Counted from the first letter of the stretch, positions 19,856 to 30,708 are shown. The stretch is 64,000 nucleotides of DNA from Schauerella fraxinea (GCA_030849965.1 JAVDKL010000004.1:1-64000); one strand, 5' to 3'. Numbers and translations are program-made. The notes: a model not told the origin generated them from the sequence alone.

Positions 19856-20737
19856 CTAAATTGGCGTGGCCGGCGGGCCGGCAGGCCGCTTTTCATAACT
19901 GGCCGACCAGGCGATGGCGCCCACGATGCAAGCCGCGCCCATTGCCACGCGCCATCCCGGCACATCGCCAAACAGCAGCCAGGCAAACGCGATGGCGTAA
20001 AGCGGTTCGAGGGCGATGATGAGCCCGGCGCGACGGGCACTGATGTATTCCAGGCTCGAGACGAAAAGCGTGTGGGCCAAGCCCGTGCAGAGAATGCCGA
20101 GCGCAGCGACGCCCAGCCAATCGGCCATCGCCAACCCGCTCGAGGCGCCAAGCGCAAAGGGTGCAGTCACCAGCGCCACGACGATGTTCTGGCCGCATGC
20201 CATCTCGAGTGCACCCAAGCCGTCGCCGGCGTGCCGGTTGATCACGGCAAGCATGCCGAAGCTCGCGCCCGAGGCTAGGCCCCAGAGCAATCCCACCGTG
20301 CCGCTATCGGCCAGATCGAAGGCGGGCGTGAGCAACACCAGCCCCAGGCTCACCAAGGCCACCATGCCCCATTCGGGCAGGCGCACGCGTTCACGCAAGA
20401 GCACGGCTTCGAAAAGGGTGATGAAAGCCGGAAAGCTCGTGAAGCCGAGGGTGGCGATCGCAATCCCCGCGACCTTGACCGAGATGAAGAACGTCAGCCA
20501 GTGAGTGGCGAGCATGACGCCCGACAACACCACCGCGATCAATTGCCGGCGGGTAATGCGAAACAGTACCGCGCGCTTGCCTAGATGCAGCGCGACCAGG
20601 AGGGCAGCCACGGCAAATGCGGCGCGCCAGAAGGTGATCTGCGCCGCGTCGGCGTTGATGACATGGCCCAGCACGCCGGTCAGGCCGAACAACACAGCGG
20701 TGAGATGCAAGGACAGCAGGGCGCGGGAATCAGTCAT
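19856..20737 (-). CDS. EamA/DMT-family transporter 1
   Basis: 293 aa with ten hydrophobic segments in two EamA halves, a probable exporter of a metabolite such as an amino acid or related compound. The ATG at 20737 (MTDSRALLSLHLTAVLFG) is chosen because the first helix follows at once; the longer frame adds only a polar, basic leader. It is divergent from a second DMT gene that starts about 90 bp away. The substrate cannot be read from the sequence. Confidence 0.85.
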   Translation of the reverse strand: MTDSRALLSLHLTAVLFGLTGVLGHVINADAAQITFWRAAFAVAALLVALHLGKRAVLFRITRRQLIAVVLSGVMLATHWLTFFISVKVAGIAIATLGFTSFPAFITLFEAVLLRERVRLPEWGMVALVSLGLVLLTPAFDLADSGTVGLLWGLASGASFGMLAVINRHAGDGLGALEMACGQNIVVALVTAPFALGASSGLAMADWLGVAALGILCTGLAHTLFVSSLEYISARRAGLIIALEPLYAIAFAWLLFGDVPGWRVAMGAACIVGAIAWSASYEKRPAGPPATPI

Positions 20738-20833
20738 GCGGAATGCGTCAGATCGCCGATAGCGGCGAGTATCGAAGGTGGGCGGCGAGCGCGGGGGTGC
20801 CATGTTAAAGCCTTACCCCATACAATGCGGAGC

Positions 20834-21769
20834 ATGAATGCATCAAGCCCGTTCCGCTGGGACATTTCCGCTTATCCGCGCGCAACCGGCTTCGCCCTGG
20901 CCATGTTGGGCGCGGTGCTGTTTTCGGCCAAAGCCGTCGTCGTCAAGCTCACGTATCGCTACGGCATCGATGCCGTCACGCTGATTGCTTTTCGCATGCT
21001 CTTTGCGTTGCCCTTTTTTGCACTGATCGCCTGGCAACAGTCGCGTCTGGCCGCGCGGGGGCAATTGCAGAAGCTGAGCTGGCGCGATGGCTGCCAAGTC
21101 GTCGTGCTGGGACTCATCGGGTATTACCTGTCGAGCTTTCTCGATTTCCTGGGCCTGCGCTACATCACCGCGAGTCTTGAGCGCCTGATTCTGTTCTTGT
21201 CGCCGACCTTCGTGCTGCTGTTGTCGGCCGTGGTGCTCAAGCGGGCGATTTCGCGCCAGCAGTGGTGGGCGATGGTGCTGTCTTATGCCGGCGTGGTGCT
21301 GGTCTTCTGGCGCGATCTGTCGCTGGGGGGCGATGCCGTGCTGCTGGGTTCGTTTTTTGTGCTCTGCTCGGCAGTGTCGTATGCCGTGTATCTCATCGCC
21401 TCGGGCGAACTGATCAAGCGCGTGGGGGCCACACGTCTGGTCGCCTATGCGATGTCGGTGTCCAGCATCGCCTGCATTCTGCAATTCCTTGTCGTCCATC
21501 CGGTTAATGTGCTGGTCCAACCGATGGGCGTTTATGGTTTGTCTTTCATCCACGGCACCCTCAATACCGTGCTGCCTGTCTTCATGATCATGTGGGCGGT
21601 CGAACGCGTCGGGGCGCCTCTGGCTGCGCAACTGGGGATGATCGGACCGGTGTCCGTGTTATTTCTGGCAGCATGGTTGTTGGATGAACCCATCACGCTT
21701 TTGCAACTCGCCGGTACGGCGCTCGTGCTCATCGGTATTTTCGTACTGACGTCAAAACGAACGGCGTAA
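20834..21769 (+). CDS. EamA/DMT-family transporter 2
   Basis: 311 aa with ten predicted helices in two EamA repeats (for example GFALAMLGAVLFSAKAVVVK and GMIGPVSVLFLAAWLLDEPITLLQ). It is an inner-membrane permease of unknown substrate. An ATG three codons earlier (20825) is equally possible; no clear Shine-Dalgarno sequence separates them. It lies 26 bp before the quinone oxidoreductase gene and may be cotranscribed with it. Confidence 0.85.
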   Translation: MNASSPFRWDISAYPRATGFALAMLGAVLFSAKAVVVKLTYRYGIDAVTLIAFRMLFALPFFALIAWQQSRLAARGQLQKLSWRDGCQVVVLGLIGYYLSSFLDFLGLRYITASLERLILFLSPTFVLLLSAVVLKRAISRQQWWAMVLSYAGVVLVFWRDLSLGGDAVLLGSFFVLCSAVSYAVYLIASGELIKRVGATRLVAYAMSVSSIACILQFLVVHPVNVLVQPMGVYGLSFIHGTLNTVLPVFMIMWAVERVGAPLAAQLGMIGPVSVLFLAAWLLDEPITLLQLAGTALVLIGIFVLTSKRTA

Positions 21770-21795
21770 CCGACACTTCAACAGGACAGAAAAAG

Positions 21796-22785
21796 ATGAC
21801 GAATACCCTTATGAAGGCAGTACGCATTACCGAGCACGGCGGCCCCGAAGTTCTTCGGGTGCAAGAGGTCGAACGGCCCACTCCCGGCCCTGACGACGTG
21901 ACGGTGCGTCAGCATGCGATCGGGCTGAACTTTATCGATATCTATTACCGCACCGGCCTGTATCCGAGTCCGCTGCCGCACGGCCTGGGCTTTGAGGGCG
22001 CGGGCGTGGTGGACGCCGTGGGCGCCAACGTCAAAGGCTTCAAGAAGGGCGATCGCGTGGCCTACGGCCAAAGCCCCATCGGCGCCTATGCCGAATATCA
22101 TAAGGTGCCCGCGCGTCTGGTCGTGAAGCTGCCAAAGGGCATTTCGTTCGACGACGCCGCAGCGATGATGCTCAAAGGGTTGACGGTGCAGTATCTATTC
22201 CGTCAAACGTATCGCCTGCAAGGCGGCGAAACCATTCTGTTTCATGCGGCAGCCGGCGGTGTGGGCCTGATCGCCTGCCAATGGGCGCGTGCGCTCGGCG
22301 TAAAGCTGATCGGCACGGTGTCCAGCCCTGAGAAGGCTGCGCTGGCGCGCGAGCATGGTGCATGGGAAACCATCGATTACTCGCACGAGAACGTGGCCGA
22401 GCGGGTGCTCGAACTCACCGGCGGCAAGAAAGTGCCGGTGGTATACGACGGCGTGGGCAAGGACACGTGGGAAACCTCGCTCGACTGCCTGGCGCCGCGC
22501 GGCTTGATGGTGAGCTTCGGCAACGCCTCGGGCTCGGTGACCGGCGTGGATATCGGTATCCTCAACAAGAAGGGTTGCCTGTACGTGACGCGTCCGTCGC
22601 TCGGGCTGCACGTGGATACCCACGAAAAGCTGACGGCCGCCGCTGACGAATTGTTTGACCTGGTCGCCAAGAAGAAAATCAAGATGCGCATCGATCAGCG
22701 CTACACGCTGGATCAAGCTGCCGAAGCGCAAACCGCGCTGGCCGGCCGCAAGACCACGGGCGCCACGATCTTCACGCTGGATTGA
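21796..22785 (+). CDS. qor: NADPH:quinone oxidoreductase, zinc-independent MDR family
   Basis: 329 aa. GroES-like N-terminal domain with GFEGAGVVDAVGANVKGFKKGDRVAYG, then a Rossmann domain with HAAAGGVGLIACQWARALG for NADPH binding. The Cys/Asp zinc ligands of alcohol dehydrogenases are absent, as in Qor/zeta-crystallin. It should reduce quinones by one electron with NADPH. A hairpin at 22803-22829 and then a tandem array follow it. Confidence 0.93.
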   Translation: MTNTLMKAVRITEHGGPEVLRVQEVERPTPGPDDVTVRQHAIGLNFIDIYYRTGLYPSPLPHGLGFEGAGVVDAVGANVKGFKKGDRVAYGQSPIGAYAEYHKVPARLVVKLPKGISFDDAAAMMLKGLTVQYLFRQTYRLQGGETILFHAAAGGVGLIACQWARALGVKLIGTVSSPEKAALAREHGAWETIDYSHENVAERVLELTGGKKVPVVYDGVGKDTWETSLDCLAPRGLMVSFGNASGSVTGVDIGILNKKGCLYVTRPSLGLHVDTHEKLTAAADELFDLVAKKKIKMRIDQRYTLDQAAEAQTALAGRKTTGATIFTLD

Positions 22786-22802
22786 GGTGAGGTAGAAAAG
22801 CT

Positions 22803-22829
22803 AAGGGGCATCGCTTGCGATGCCCCTTA
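22803..22829. terminator. Hairpin after qor
   Basis: AAGGGGCATCGC and GCGATGCCCCTT form a long perfect stem. The T-run after it is weak (TTAATGTTGT), so it is a less certain terminator. Confidence 0.5.
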
Positions 22830-22836
22830 ATGTTGT

Positions 22837-22985
22837 CCGGTGCCGAACTATTAAATTCCCGGTGCCGAACGATGAGATGCCCGGAGCCGAATTACCAACC
22901 GCGCGGAGCAGAACTACCAACTGCCCGGTGCAGAACGACGACATGCTCAGTCCTGGGTAACGAAATAACCCAGTGCCGAATCGCG
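22837..22985. repeat. 22-bp tandem repeat array
   Basis: Units with the core CCGGTGCCGAAC (variants CCGGAGCCGAAT, GCGGAGCAGAAC) begin at 22837, 22859, 22881, 22903 and 22925, each 22 bp apart. A degenerate unit lies near 22947 and another near 22970. The array fills most of the 270-bp space between the converging qor and fbp genes. No gene is seen there. Confidence 0.85.
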
Positions 22986-23053
22986 TTATGACTCGGCGTC
23001 CAAGCCAGGCGCGGCACCGAAGCAGACCCCTGCTTCGGTGCCACCGTAAACCA

Positions 23054-24064
23054 TTACTTGGCGTCGAAGTACGACTTCACGCGGTCCACTTCATTGCGCG
23101 AACCCAGCACGACGCTCACGCGTTGGTGCAGTTGATCGGGCTGGATGTCCATGATGCGCTCGGTGCCGGTAATGGCACGGCCACCGGCCTGCTCGACGAT
23201 GAACGACATGGGATTGGCTTCATACATCAGGCGCAGCTTGCCGGGTTTGTTCGGCTCGCGTTTGTCCCAGGGGTACATGAAGATGCCGCCGCGGGTGAGC
23301 AGACGATGCACGTCGGCGACCATCGAGGCGATCCAGCGCATGTTGTAGTTCTTGGCGAGCGGACCTTCTTCACCGGCCAGGCAATCGTCGATGTAGCGTT
23401 TCACCGGGGTGTCCCAGTGGCGCATATTCGACATATTGATCGAGAACTCTTTGGTGTCGGCCGGAATCTGCAGATTGTCGTTGGTCAGAATCCACGCGCC
23501 TTGCTCGCGATCCAGCGTGAACACCGCTACGCCCGCACCCAGCGTCAACACCAGCATCGTCTGCGGGCCGTAGACGGCGTAGCCGGCCACGACCTGGCTG
23601 CTGCCGGGCTGGAGGAAATCGGCTTCGGTCACGGCCTGGCCGGCTTCCTTTTGTGGCGCTTTCAGCACCGAGAAAATCGTGCCGATCGACACGTTCACAT
23701 CGATGTTGGACGAGCCGTCGAGGGGATCGAACAACAACAGATATTCGCCCTTGGGATAGCGGTTGGGAATCGGATGGATGGTTTCCATTTCTTCCGATGC
23801 CATGGCAGCCAGATGGCCGCCCCATTCGTTGGCTTCGAGCAGGATATCGTTGGACATCACGTCCAGCTTCTTCTGCACTTCACCTTGCACGTTTTCGCTG
23901 TCGAGGCTGCCGAGCACGCCGCCCAAGGCGCCTTTGCCCACGGCATGGCCGATGGCCTTGCACGCGCGTGCCACCACTTCGATAAGCAAACGAACTTCGG
24001 GGGCAACGGTGCCGCTTTCGCGCTGTTGTTCTACGAGATACTGAGTCAGAGTCTTGCGTGTCAA
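23054..24064 (-). CDS. fbp: Fructose-1,6-bisphosphatase, class I
   Basis: 336 aa. It hydrolyses fructose 1,6-bisphosphate to fructose 6-phosphate in gluconeogenesis. [22 protein letters not shown] is the metal-binding FBPase signature; GGIFMYPWD and [19 protein letters not shown] are also family motifs. Translation begins at TTG, supported by CCAGGAGAGCGTT directly upstream. It follows pepN by 26 bp in the same direction. Confidence 0.96.
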   Translation of the reverse strand: MTRKTLTQYLVEQQRESGTVAPEVRLLIEVVARACKAIGHAVGKGALGGVLGSLDSENVQGEVQKKLDVMSNDILLEANEWGGHLAAMASEEMETIHPIPNRYPKGEYLLLFDPLDGSSNIDVNVSIGTIFSVLKAPQKEAGQAVTEADFLQPGSSQVVAGYAVYGPQTMLVLTLGAGVAVFTLDREQGAWILTNDNLQIPADTKEFSINMSNMRHWDTPVKRYIDDCLAGEEGPLAKNYNMRWIASMVADVHRLLTRGGIFMYPWDKREPNKPGKLRLMYEANPMSFIVEQAGGRAITGTERIMDIQPDQLHQRVSVVLGSRNEVDRVKSYFDAK

Positions 24065-24090
24065 AACGCTCTCCTGGAGGCGAAAGTTAA

Positions 24091-26799
24091 TCAGGCGGCC
24101 AGATCCAAGGCCTTGGATACGATTTCTTGAACATTGCGCGACAACCCCGGATGGGCGCGAATGCTCGTCAGTGCGTGTTGCATCGGGTCGCGCAGCGCCG
24201 GCGTAAACCGCGCCCAGCTATCGAGCGCGCGCGCCAGGCGGGCCGCGATTTCGGGGTTGATGGCATTCAGGGCAAGGACTTGTTCGGCCCAGAACCCATA
24301 GCCTACCCCGTCGGCGCGATGCAACCCGCGCGCATTGTTCAGGCAAAACTGAAAAATCAACGCGCGCGCGCGGTTGGGATTGCGCAAAGTGAAGGCGGGA
24401 TGCTGCATCAGGTTGTGCATCGTGTCTACCGTGGTCGTGCGCGCGGTGGCCTGCAACGCAAACCATTTGTCCACGACCAGCGGATCTTCGGCCCAGCGCG
24501 TGTAGAACGCGTCCAGCGCAGTTTGCGTGCGTGCGTCGTCGCCGGCGTAACTCACCAATGCGCCCAGGGCAGCCAGGCTGTCGGTCATGTTGTCGGCCGT
24601 CGCATATTGGCCACGCGCGGCGTCGGCAGCAGCCGTGTCGCCGCCTGCGAGCAGGTAGGTAAGCGCCAGGTTCTTCAAGGCGCGCTTGCCGGCGGGCACT
24701 GGGGCGGGGCTGTAGTCGCCGGGCGTTTGCGAGCGATCCCATGCGGCTTGCCACTCGGTGCGCAGCGCGTGTCCCAAGATCTCGCGCACGGCGTCGCGAG
24801 CGGCGGCCAGTGCCGGCGGATCGATGGGCGACATCCGCTCAGCCAATGTCTTTTCCGATGGCAACGCCAGCGCACGCGCCTGATAGGCCGCGTCCAACGT
24901 GGTGTCGGACAGCAAGGCACGCCAGGCGCCGATGAACGCATCCGACAACCTGGCTTGCGCGCCCGTGGCCTGCTGGGCAGCTACCGCCAGGATCTGACGC
25001 GACGCCAATTCCTGGCCCGCTTCCCAACGCGCAAAGGGGTTGGTGTCGTGAGCCGATAGCAACGCCAGTTCGTCTTCCTGCCAGGCGTAGTCGATGACGA
25101 CGGGGGCGGAGAAGTCGCGCAGCAGCGACGGCACCGGTTGGGCGTCGATGTTCTCGAACGTCCACTGCTGGCGCGCTTCGGTGAGTTCGAGCACGACGGT
25201 ATCGTGCTCGCCGCCTTCGAACGACAGCTTGAGCGGCGCGCCGTTGCGATCGAGCAGACCGATCGAGACGGGAATGTGGAACGGCAGTTTCTCGGCCGCC
25301 GGTTGCATGCGTTTTTCGACGCCGACCGGCGCGCAATGCTGGGCGAGCGTTACGGTGCAACGGCGTGCGGCGGCATCGTAATCGAGCGCGACAGCCACGC
25401 GCGGCGTGCCGGCCTGGCGATACCAGCGGCGGAAGACATCGAAATTACGCTTCGGATGCTGTTTGCGGTAGACCGATTCCATCGCATCCACGAAGTCGTC
25501 GCACGTGACCGCCTGACCATCGTGGCGGCGGAAGTACTCGTCCATGCCCGCGCGGAAGCCGGCTTCGCCCAGCAGCGTGTGCTGCATGCGAATGACTTCG
25601 GCACCCTTGTCGTACACCGTGGCGGTATAGAAGTTGCCGATTTCCTGGAAGCTTTCGGGGCGGATGGGGTGCGCCATCGGGCCGCTGTCTTCCGGAAACT
25701 GCGCCGCGCGCAAGGTCACCACATCGTCGATCCGCTTGACGGCGCGCGCACTGACTGCGGCCGCGTCGTCCATGCCGGTCGCCATCATGTCGGCGCTGAA
25801 TTCCTGGTCGCGGAACACCGTCAACCCTTCTTTCAGGCTCAGTTGGAACCAATCGCGGCACGTCACGCGGTTGCCGGTCCAGTTGTGAAAGTACTCGTGG
25901 CCGATGACCGACTCGATCGCTTCGTAATTGGTATCGGTAGCGGTTTGCGGATCAGCCAGCACGTAGGCTGCATTGAATACATTCAGCCCCTTGTTTTCCA
26001 TCGCGCCCATATTGAAGTCGCGCACGGCGACGATCATGAAGCGGTCCAGGTCGAGCTCCAATCCGAAGCGCACCTCATCCCACTTCAGTGCGCGTTCCAG
26101 CGATTCGAGGGCCCACTGCGTGCGGTCCTCGCTGCCGGGATCGCTATACACCTGCAACAGCACCGAGCGGCCGGATTGCGTTTGCGTGTTGCATTCGCGC
26201 TTGGTGAATGTGCCTGCGACCAAGGCAAACAGATAGCAAGGCTTGGGAAACGGATCTTCCCAGATGGCTTCGTGCCGCTCGTCGTCGATGTCGCGGCTGG
26301 CGATCAGGTTGCCGTTGGACAGCAGATGGGCGTAAGTCTTGGGCGCACGCACGATCACGCGGTAGCGCGACATGACGTCGGGCCGATCGGCAAACCACGT
26401 AATACGGCGAAAACCTTCCGCTTCGCATTGCGTGAAGAAGCTGCCGCCCGACACATAGAGACCCATCAGCGTTGAGTTGGCATCCGGCTTGCAACGACTG
26501 ACGATCTCGATCTCGGCCACTTCCGGCAGATTCAGAATCGTGAGCGTGGACGCGTCGAGCCGGTAGTCGGCATCCGCCAGGCGGCGGCCGTCGACGCTGA
26601 TGCTCTCCAGGCTCAGGCTTTCACCGTTGAGCACCAGTGGCGCGCCGGCGGCGGCATCGGCTTGGCGGGCGATATGCATGGTGAGACGCACACGCGTATC
26701 GGCCGGATCGAGGTCGAAAGCAAGCGTGACGTCTGGAATGGCGTACGGGTAGGGCGTGTAGTCCTGCCGCTGGATGGTGACCGGCGTATCGGTGCGCAT
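24091..26799 (-). CDS. pepN: Aminopeptidase N (M1 family)
   Basis: 902 aa. This zinc metallopeptidase removes N-terminal residues from peptides in the cytoplasm. The substrate motif GAMENKGLN and the zinc site HEYFHNW...E ([25 protein letters not shown] region) are intact, followed by the C-terminal helical DUF3458 domains. The open frame runs to 26943, but [19 protein letters not shown] at 26799 matches the usual PepN start. Together with the downstream fbp it probably forms a two-gene operon. Confidence 0.95.
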   Translation of the reverse strand: MRTDTPVTIQRQDYTPYPYAIPDVTLAFDLDPADTRVRLTMHIARQADAAAGAPLVLNGESLSLESISVDGRRLADADYRLDASTLTILNLPEVAEIEIVSRCKPDANSTLMGLYVSGGSFFTQCEAEGFRRITWFADRPDVMSRYRVIVRAPKTYAHLLSNGNLIASRDIDDERHEAIWEDPFPKPCYLFALVAGTFTKRECNTQTQSGRSVLLQVYSDPGSEDRTQWALESLERALKWDEVRFGLELDLDRFMIVAVRDFNMGAMENKGLNVFNAAYVLADPQTATDTNYEAIESVIGHEYFHNWTGNRVTCRDWFQLSLKEGLTVFRDQEFSADMMATGMDDAAAVSARAVKRIDDVVTLRAAQFPEDSGPMAHPIRPESFQEIGNFYTATVYDKGAEVIRMQHTLLGEAGFRAGMDEYFRRHDGQAVTCDDFVDAMESVYRKQHPKRNFDVFRRWYRQAGTPRVAVALDYDAAARRCTVTLAQHCAPVGVEKRMQPAAEKLPFHIPVSIGLLDRNGAPLKLSFEGGEHDTVVLELTEARQQWTFENIDAQPVPSLLRDFSAPVVIDYAWQEDELALLSAHDTNPFARWEAGQELASRQILAVAAQQATGAQARLSDAFIGAWRALLSDTTLDAAYQARALALPSEKTLAERMSPIDPPALAAARDAVREILGHALRTEWQAAWDRSQTPGDYSPAPVPAGKRALKNLALTYLLAGGDTAAADAARGQYATADNMTDSLAALGALVSYAGDDARTQTALDAFYTRWAEDPLVVDKWFALQATARTTTVDTMHNLMQHPAFTLRNPNRARALIFQFCLNNARGLHRADGVGYGFWAEQVLALNAINPEIAARLARALDSWARFTPALRDPMQHALTSIRAHPGLSRNVQEIVSKALDLAA

Positions 26800-26962
26800 G
26801 ATGATCGTCGCGTGGCTGTCTAAAGGAGGATAATTGTAGTGGGCTGCGCGCCACCTTGGCGGACTGAAGCGAATCGAAAACTTTTTCAGCGAATTGGCGT
26901 CAAAAACGAACGAGTTTGTCTGTGATGACACGGCGCTCGACATATGGAGTAGGGAGATTCAA

Positions 26963-27610
26963 ATGGGTGCCCTCAATCTTTCGGCGGTATGCCGTAGTGG
27001 CCGCTTCTGGCTTGCCTTGTCGGTGGCGGTGTTAAGCGGCTGCACCAGCACCATGGCGGCGCGCGTGACGTCATTTCAACAATGGCCGGCCGGCGTGGAA
27101 GGCCAGCGTTATCAATTCGTTCAAAGCAACGCCGATCAATCCAATAATCTCGAATACCGCGCTTATCAGGATATGGTCCGTGCGGCGATCGGGGCTACCG
27201 GCCTGGTCGAAGCCACGAGCGGTGCAAAGCCGCGATTCAATGTGGTGTTCGATTATGGCGCGCGCGCGACGCAGGTGGTTACCCGCCAACCGGCCGATCC
27301 CTACTTTTATGGCGGCGGCTTCGGCGGTGGCTATTATGGTCGCGGCGGATATGGGTACGGTCGCTGGGGCTATCCCGGCTATTGGGGTCCTGCGTATGTG
27401 GACGTCCCTGTGCAGGCGTTCCGCAACGAGCTCAACCTGAGAATTCTGGACACCGCTGCAGGCAACGCGGAGGTTTATCGCTCGAGTGCCGTGGCATTAA
27501 GTGGACAGCCTGATCTCATAGGCACCATGCCGGTGCTTGTGCGCGCCATTTTCGACAACTTCCCTGGCAACAACGGCTCCGAGCGGGTTATTCGCTATCA
27601 GATGGAATAA
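26963..27610 (+). CDS. DUF4136-type lipoprotein
   Basis: 215 aa. A lipoprotein signal (FWLALSVAVLSGC) ends in LSGC, so the mature protein is lipid-anchored, probably in the outer membrane. The rest resembles DUF4136 proteins: TSFQQWPAGVEGQRYQFV at the start and a C-terminal EVYRSSAVALSGQPDLIGTMPVLVRAIF. A Gly/Tyr/Arg-rich stretch (about 113-135) interrupts the domain. The ATG at 26963 has AGGGAG nine bases upstream. The function is unknown. Confidence 0.82.
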   Translation: MGALNLSAVCRSGRFWLALSVAVLSGCTSTMAARVTSFQQWPAGVEGQRYQFVQSNADQSNNLEYRAYQDMVRAAIGATGLVEATSGAKPRFNVVFDYGARATQVVTRQPADPYFYGGGFGGGYYGRGGYGYGRWGYPGYWGPAYVDVPVQAFRNELNLRILDTAAGNAEVYRSSAVALSGQPDLIGTMPVLVRAIFDNFPGNNGSERVIRYQME

Positions 27611-27691
27611 TGCGCGAGCGCTCGGCTGATGGCGATGCGCTGGTAGGCGAGTAAATCGGCGGCCATCCGTCCAGGGCATGGGGCGAAAAAG

Positions 27692-27724
27692 AAAAGCCCG
27701 GCATATCGATGCCGGGCTTTTTTA
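27692..27724 (+). terminator. Terminator of the DUF4136 gene
   Basis: AAAAGCCCGGCAT, a short loop and ATGCCGGGCTTTTTT form a strong Rho-independent terminator. The remaining 27725-27894 has no gene. Confidence 0.85.
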
Positions 27725-27894
27725 TGATTTCGAATTCAATCACAGTCTCAAGCTTCTGGGCTTGAGTTTGAGATGACCGTCTCACATTTGCGATTGTCTT
27801 GGTCACGCATTCAGATAGCAATGCAGACAGCCAATCAGACAACCAGCGCAACTCGCGTTTTCAATAACGCGAGTTGGCGCGATTTGATGTCTTC

Positions 27895-28251
27895 TTATTT
27901 GATCAAGAAACTGTCGCGTTGGGCGCCGTCGGCTTCGGCCGCAGCCAACCAACGGGGCGCCTTGCCGCGGCCGCTCCAGGTTTCGCCGGTATCGGGATGA
28001 CGATACTTGGGCGCAACCGGACGCTTGGTGCCGTCTGCCGCTTTCTTGCGCGGCGTGCGACCGGGCGCTTTGCTGGCGCCTAATGCTGCAGCCAGTTCTT
28101 CGGCCGTAATATCGTATTGGCGCATCGAATTGACGATCGACGTGATCACCGGCTTGCGGCGCTTGGTATGCAGCGCTTCGGCTTTCTTCTGCAGTCGGGT
28201 GATTTCTTTTTCGATCCGTGCTTGCTGCGTCGCGTAATTTTCTCGAGCCAT
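27895..28251 (-). CDS. H-NS-family nucleoid-associated protein
   Basis: 118 aa. An N-terminal coiled coil (ARIEKEITRLQKKAEALHTKR) for oligomerisation, a basic linker (PGRTPRKKAADGTKR) and the DNA-binding C-terminus YRHPDTGETWSGRGKAPRWL define a Burkholderiales H-NS protein. It should silence AT-rich DNA. The upstream region is unusually AT-rich (28300-28560), as often seen for autoregulated hns genes. Confidence 0.93.
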   Translation of the reverse strand: MARENYATQQARIEKEITRLQKKAEALHTKRRKPVITSIVNSMRQYDITAEELAAALGASKAPGRTPRKKAADGTKRPVAPKYRHPDTGETWSGRGKAPRWLAAAEADGAQRDSFLIK

Positions 28252-29247
28252 TTTGGCAGTCCCTTTATTCTGGGTGATGTTCGTCTAAACGACAGGATCG
28301 AATTCTACGCCGAATCAAAACACCCAAGTAAACAAAATAATGCAATCGAGAATTCCAATTGTTTCTCTCGGAAAAAACGTTGCAGCGGTTTCTCATCCAA
28401 ATGGCCTAGAACGTCCCGATAGAGGCAAGAAGTGAAATTATTATTTCGATTCCAACTATTTTCGACATTTGTGAGGATGTTATTTTTGTCCCGGTTTTTC
28501 TCAATTGTGGAGATATTCACGCGCAATTGTGGAGAAAATAGGAAGCGAGTTCCGAAATTCGGCACTTGATTGGTGGGAGGGCGTAGCGAATCGCCGTATG
28601 GACTCCGGCGCATTGAGCGAGATCGGAGCAGCGCTGGTTGATCGATGCCGTTGCGTCTATTTACGAGTTTGATCGCTCCGCGGCGTGCGCTGACCTGTTT
28701 TAGGCGTTTAAGGTCGGCCTGATTCTGGCATTTGACCTTTGCTCGTTGGCTGTTGGTCTTTGGCCGTCGGTTGCTGGCCTTTGGCCTTTAGTTGTTAGCT
28801 TCTCGGCTTCTAGCTTTTAGTCTTGGCTCTTACCTTCCACTCTCGAACTTTTTGGATCAGCGTTTATCCGGGCGTTCGCTCTGCCGTCGTCACCAATCGT
28901 TATCGACGCTTGTCTTGGACGATAGTGGCGCCATATAGATCATTACGTAGTGGCATCGACCGCGTTGTCCCATACCCCCGGCGCTGCACCTACCTATAAA
29001 GCGAGGTGCCTGCCGAAACCTGACGACGTCAGGCGCGTTGCCCCCGCCAATCGACCGCGGCAACGCGCCACCGTTGCCGACCCGCACCCACATTGCCGTT
29101 GCCGGCGAGGTTCGCAGTTCCTCGAGGGCGTTCGCAGTACCATATGGTCATTCGTGCCGCGCGAACGCGCCTGCAGGTGTAGAACGTTCCCTACGGGCGT
29201 TACCAGCAGCCGTTCACACCGGCGCCGACTCATTTATTTTGGATGTC
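28252..29247. other. 1-kb intergenic region, AT-rich then repetitive
   Basis: No convincing gene is visible. The first 300 bp are AT-rich against a high-GC background and carry CAATTGTGGAGA twice (28502-28513 and 28524-28535, 22 bp apart) plus another CAATTGT at 28356. A 7-bp periodic array follows at 28746-28836. The last part lies upstream of tldD. Open frames here have no family match or ribosome binding site. Confidence 0.6.
28746..28836. repeat. 7-bp tandem array, about 13 copies
   Basis: The sequence reads in steps of seven: TTGGCTG, TTGGTCT, TTGGCCG, TCGGTTG, CTGGCCT, TTGGCCT, TTAGTTG, TTAGCTT, CTCGGCT, TCTAGCT, TTTAGTC, TTGGCTC, TTACCTT. The heptamers are degenerate but the phase is kept for about 90 bp. 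Confidence 0.7.
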
Positions 29248-30708
29248 ATGAAGATTACTGATCCCGCCATCGAATCCCTTGCGACCGCCAAGTCTTTGCT
29301 CCTCGATCCCTGGGGCCTGACGGAGGCGGATATGGCTCGCGCCATCGGCGAGATCTTCACGCATCGTGTCGATTATGCCGACCTGTACTTTCAATACACC
29401 CGCAGCGAAGGCTGGAGCCTGGAAGAGGGCATCGTCAAAACCGGCAGCTTTTCCATCGGCCAAGGGGTGGGCGTACGCGCAGTGGCTGGCGAAAAAACAG
29501 CGTTCGCGTATTCCGACACCTTGTCGCCCGACGCGTTGCTGTCGTCGGCGCGCGCCGTGCGCAGCATTGCGAAGCAGGGCGCCGGCAAGATCCATGTGCC
29601 TGGGCCGCAAGGTCTTGAGCTGTCGCGCAATCTCTATTCCAACGTCGATCCGCTGACCACGCTGAGCGCACCCGATAAGGTGGCGTTACTCGAACGCGTC
29701 GAGCGACTGGCGCGTGCGCGCGATCCCCGCATCATCCAGGTCATGGCCAGCCTTGGCGCCGAGTATGACGTCATCCTGGTGGCCGGCAGCGATGGCCGCC
29801 TGGCCGCCGATGTGCGGCCGCTGGTGCGCCTGTCGCTCACGGTGATCGCCGAAAAGCAGGGCCGTCGCGAGATGGGCCATGGCGGCGGGGGCGGCCGAAC
29901 GGGGCTGGCGTATTTCACCGACGACATCATTGAAGGCTATGTGAATCGCGCCGTGCATGAGGCGTTGACCAATCTCGAAGCCCGTCCGGCGCCGGCCGGC
30001 GAAATGACCGTGGTGTTGGGCTCGGGCTGGCCCGGCATCCTGCTGCATGAGGCGGTGGGTCACGGGTTGGAAGGCGATTTCAATCGCAAAGGCTCAAGCG
30101 TGTTTTCCGACCGCATCGGCGAACGCGTGGCGTCCAAGGGCGTGACCGTGGTCGACGACGGCACGTTGCCGGATCGTCGCGGCTCGCTCAACGTCGACGA
30201 CGAAGGCAATCCCACGCAACGCAATGTGTTGATCGAAGACGGCATCCTGCGCGGGTATATGCAAGACACGATGAATGCCCGGTTGATGAAGACGAAGGCG
30301 ACCGGCAACGGGCGTCGTGAATCATTCGCGCATTTGCCGATGCCGCGCATGACCAATACCTACATGATGGCCGGTGACAAGGCGCCTGAAGAAATCGTGG
30401 CCTCGGTCAAGAAGGGGCTGTACGCCGTGAATTTCGGTGGCGGCCAAGTGGATATCACGAGCGGCAAGTTTGTCTTCTCCGCGTCCGAAGCCTACTTGAT
30501 CGAAAACGGCAAGGTGACCTATCCCGTCAAAGGCGCCACGCTGATCGGCAACGGTCCCGACGCCATGAACCGCGTGAGCATGATCGGCAACGATCTGGCG
30601 CTCGACTCGGGTGTGGGCACCTGCGGCAAGGAAGGCCAGAGTGTGCCCGTGGGCGTAGGCATGCCCACGTTGCGCATGGACGGCTTGACGATTGGCGGCA
30701 CGGCCTGA
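29248..30708 (+). CDS. tldD: Metalloprotease TldD
   Basis: 486 aa, like E. coli TldD. With its partner TldE/PmbA it forms a cytosolic zinc protease that degrades unfolded peptides and matures peptides such as microcins. [11 protein letters not shown] is the HExxxH zinc site, and [20 protein letters not shown] and [12 protein letters not shown] are family segments. The ATG at 29248 ([19 protein letters not shown]) is preferred over the long upstream frame. No pmbA is visible in this window. Confidence 0.95.
   Translation: MKITDPAIESLATAKSLLLDPWGLTEADMARAIGEIFTHRVDYADLYFQYTRSEGWSLEEGIVKTGSFSIGQGVGVRAVAGEKTAFAYSDTLSPDALLSSARAVRSIAKQGAGKIHVPGPQGLELSRNLYSNVDPLTTLSAPDKVALLERVERLARARDPRIIQVMASLGAEYDVILVAGSDGRLAADVRPLVRLSLTVIAEKQGRREMGHGGGGGRTGLAYFTDDIIEGYVNRAVHEALTNLEARPAPAGEMTVVLGSGWPGILLHEAVGHGLEGDFNRKGSSVFSDRIGERVASKGVTVVDDGTLPDRRGSLNVDDEGNPTQRNVLIEDGILRGYMQDTMNARLMKTKATGNGRRESFAHLPMPRMTNTYMMAGDKAPEEIVASVKKGLYAVNFGGGQVDITSGKFVFSASEAYLIENGKVTYPVKGATLIGNGPDAMNRVSMIGNDLALDSGVGTCGKEGQSVPVGVGMPTLRMDGLTIGGTA

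Noticed and set aside
28305-28613. 102-residue leftward open frame upstream of the H-NS-like gene
   Set aside because: It lies in AT-rich regulatory DNA and has no ribosome binding site and no family resemblance.
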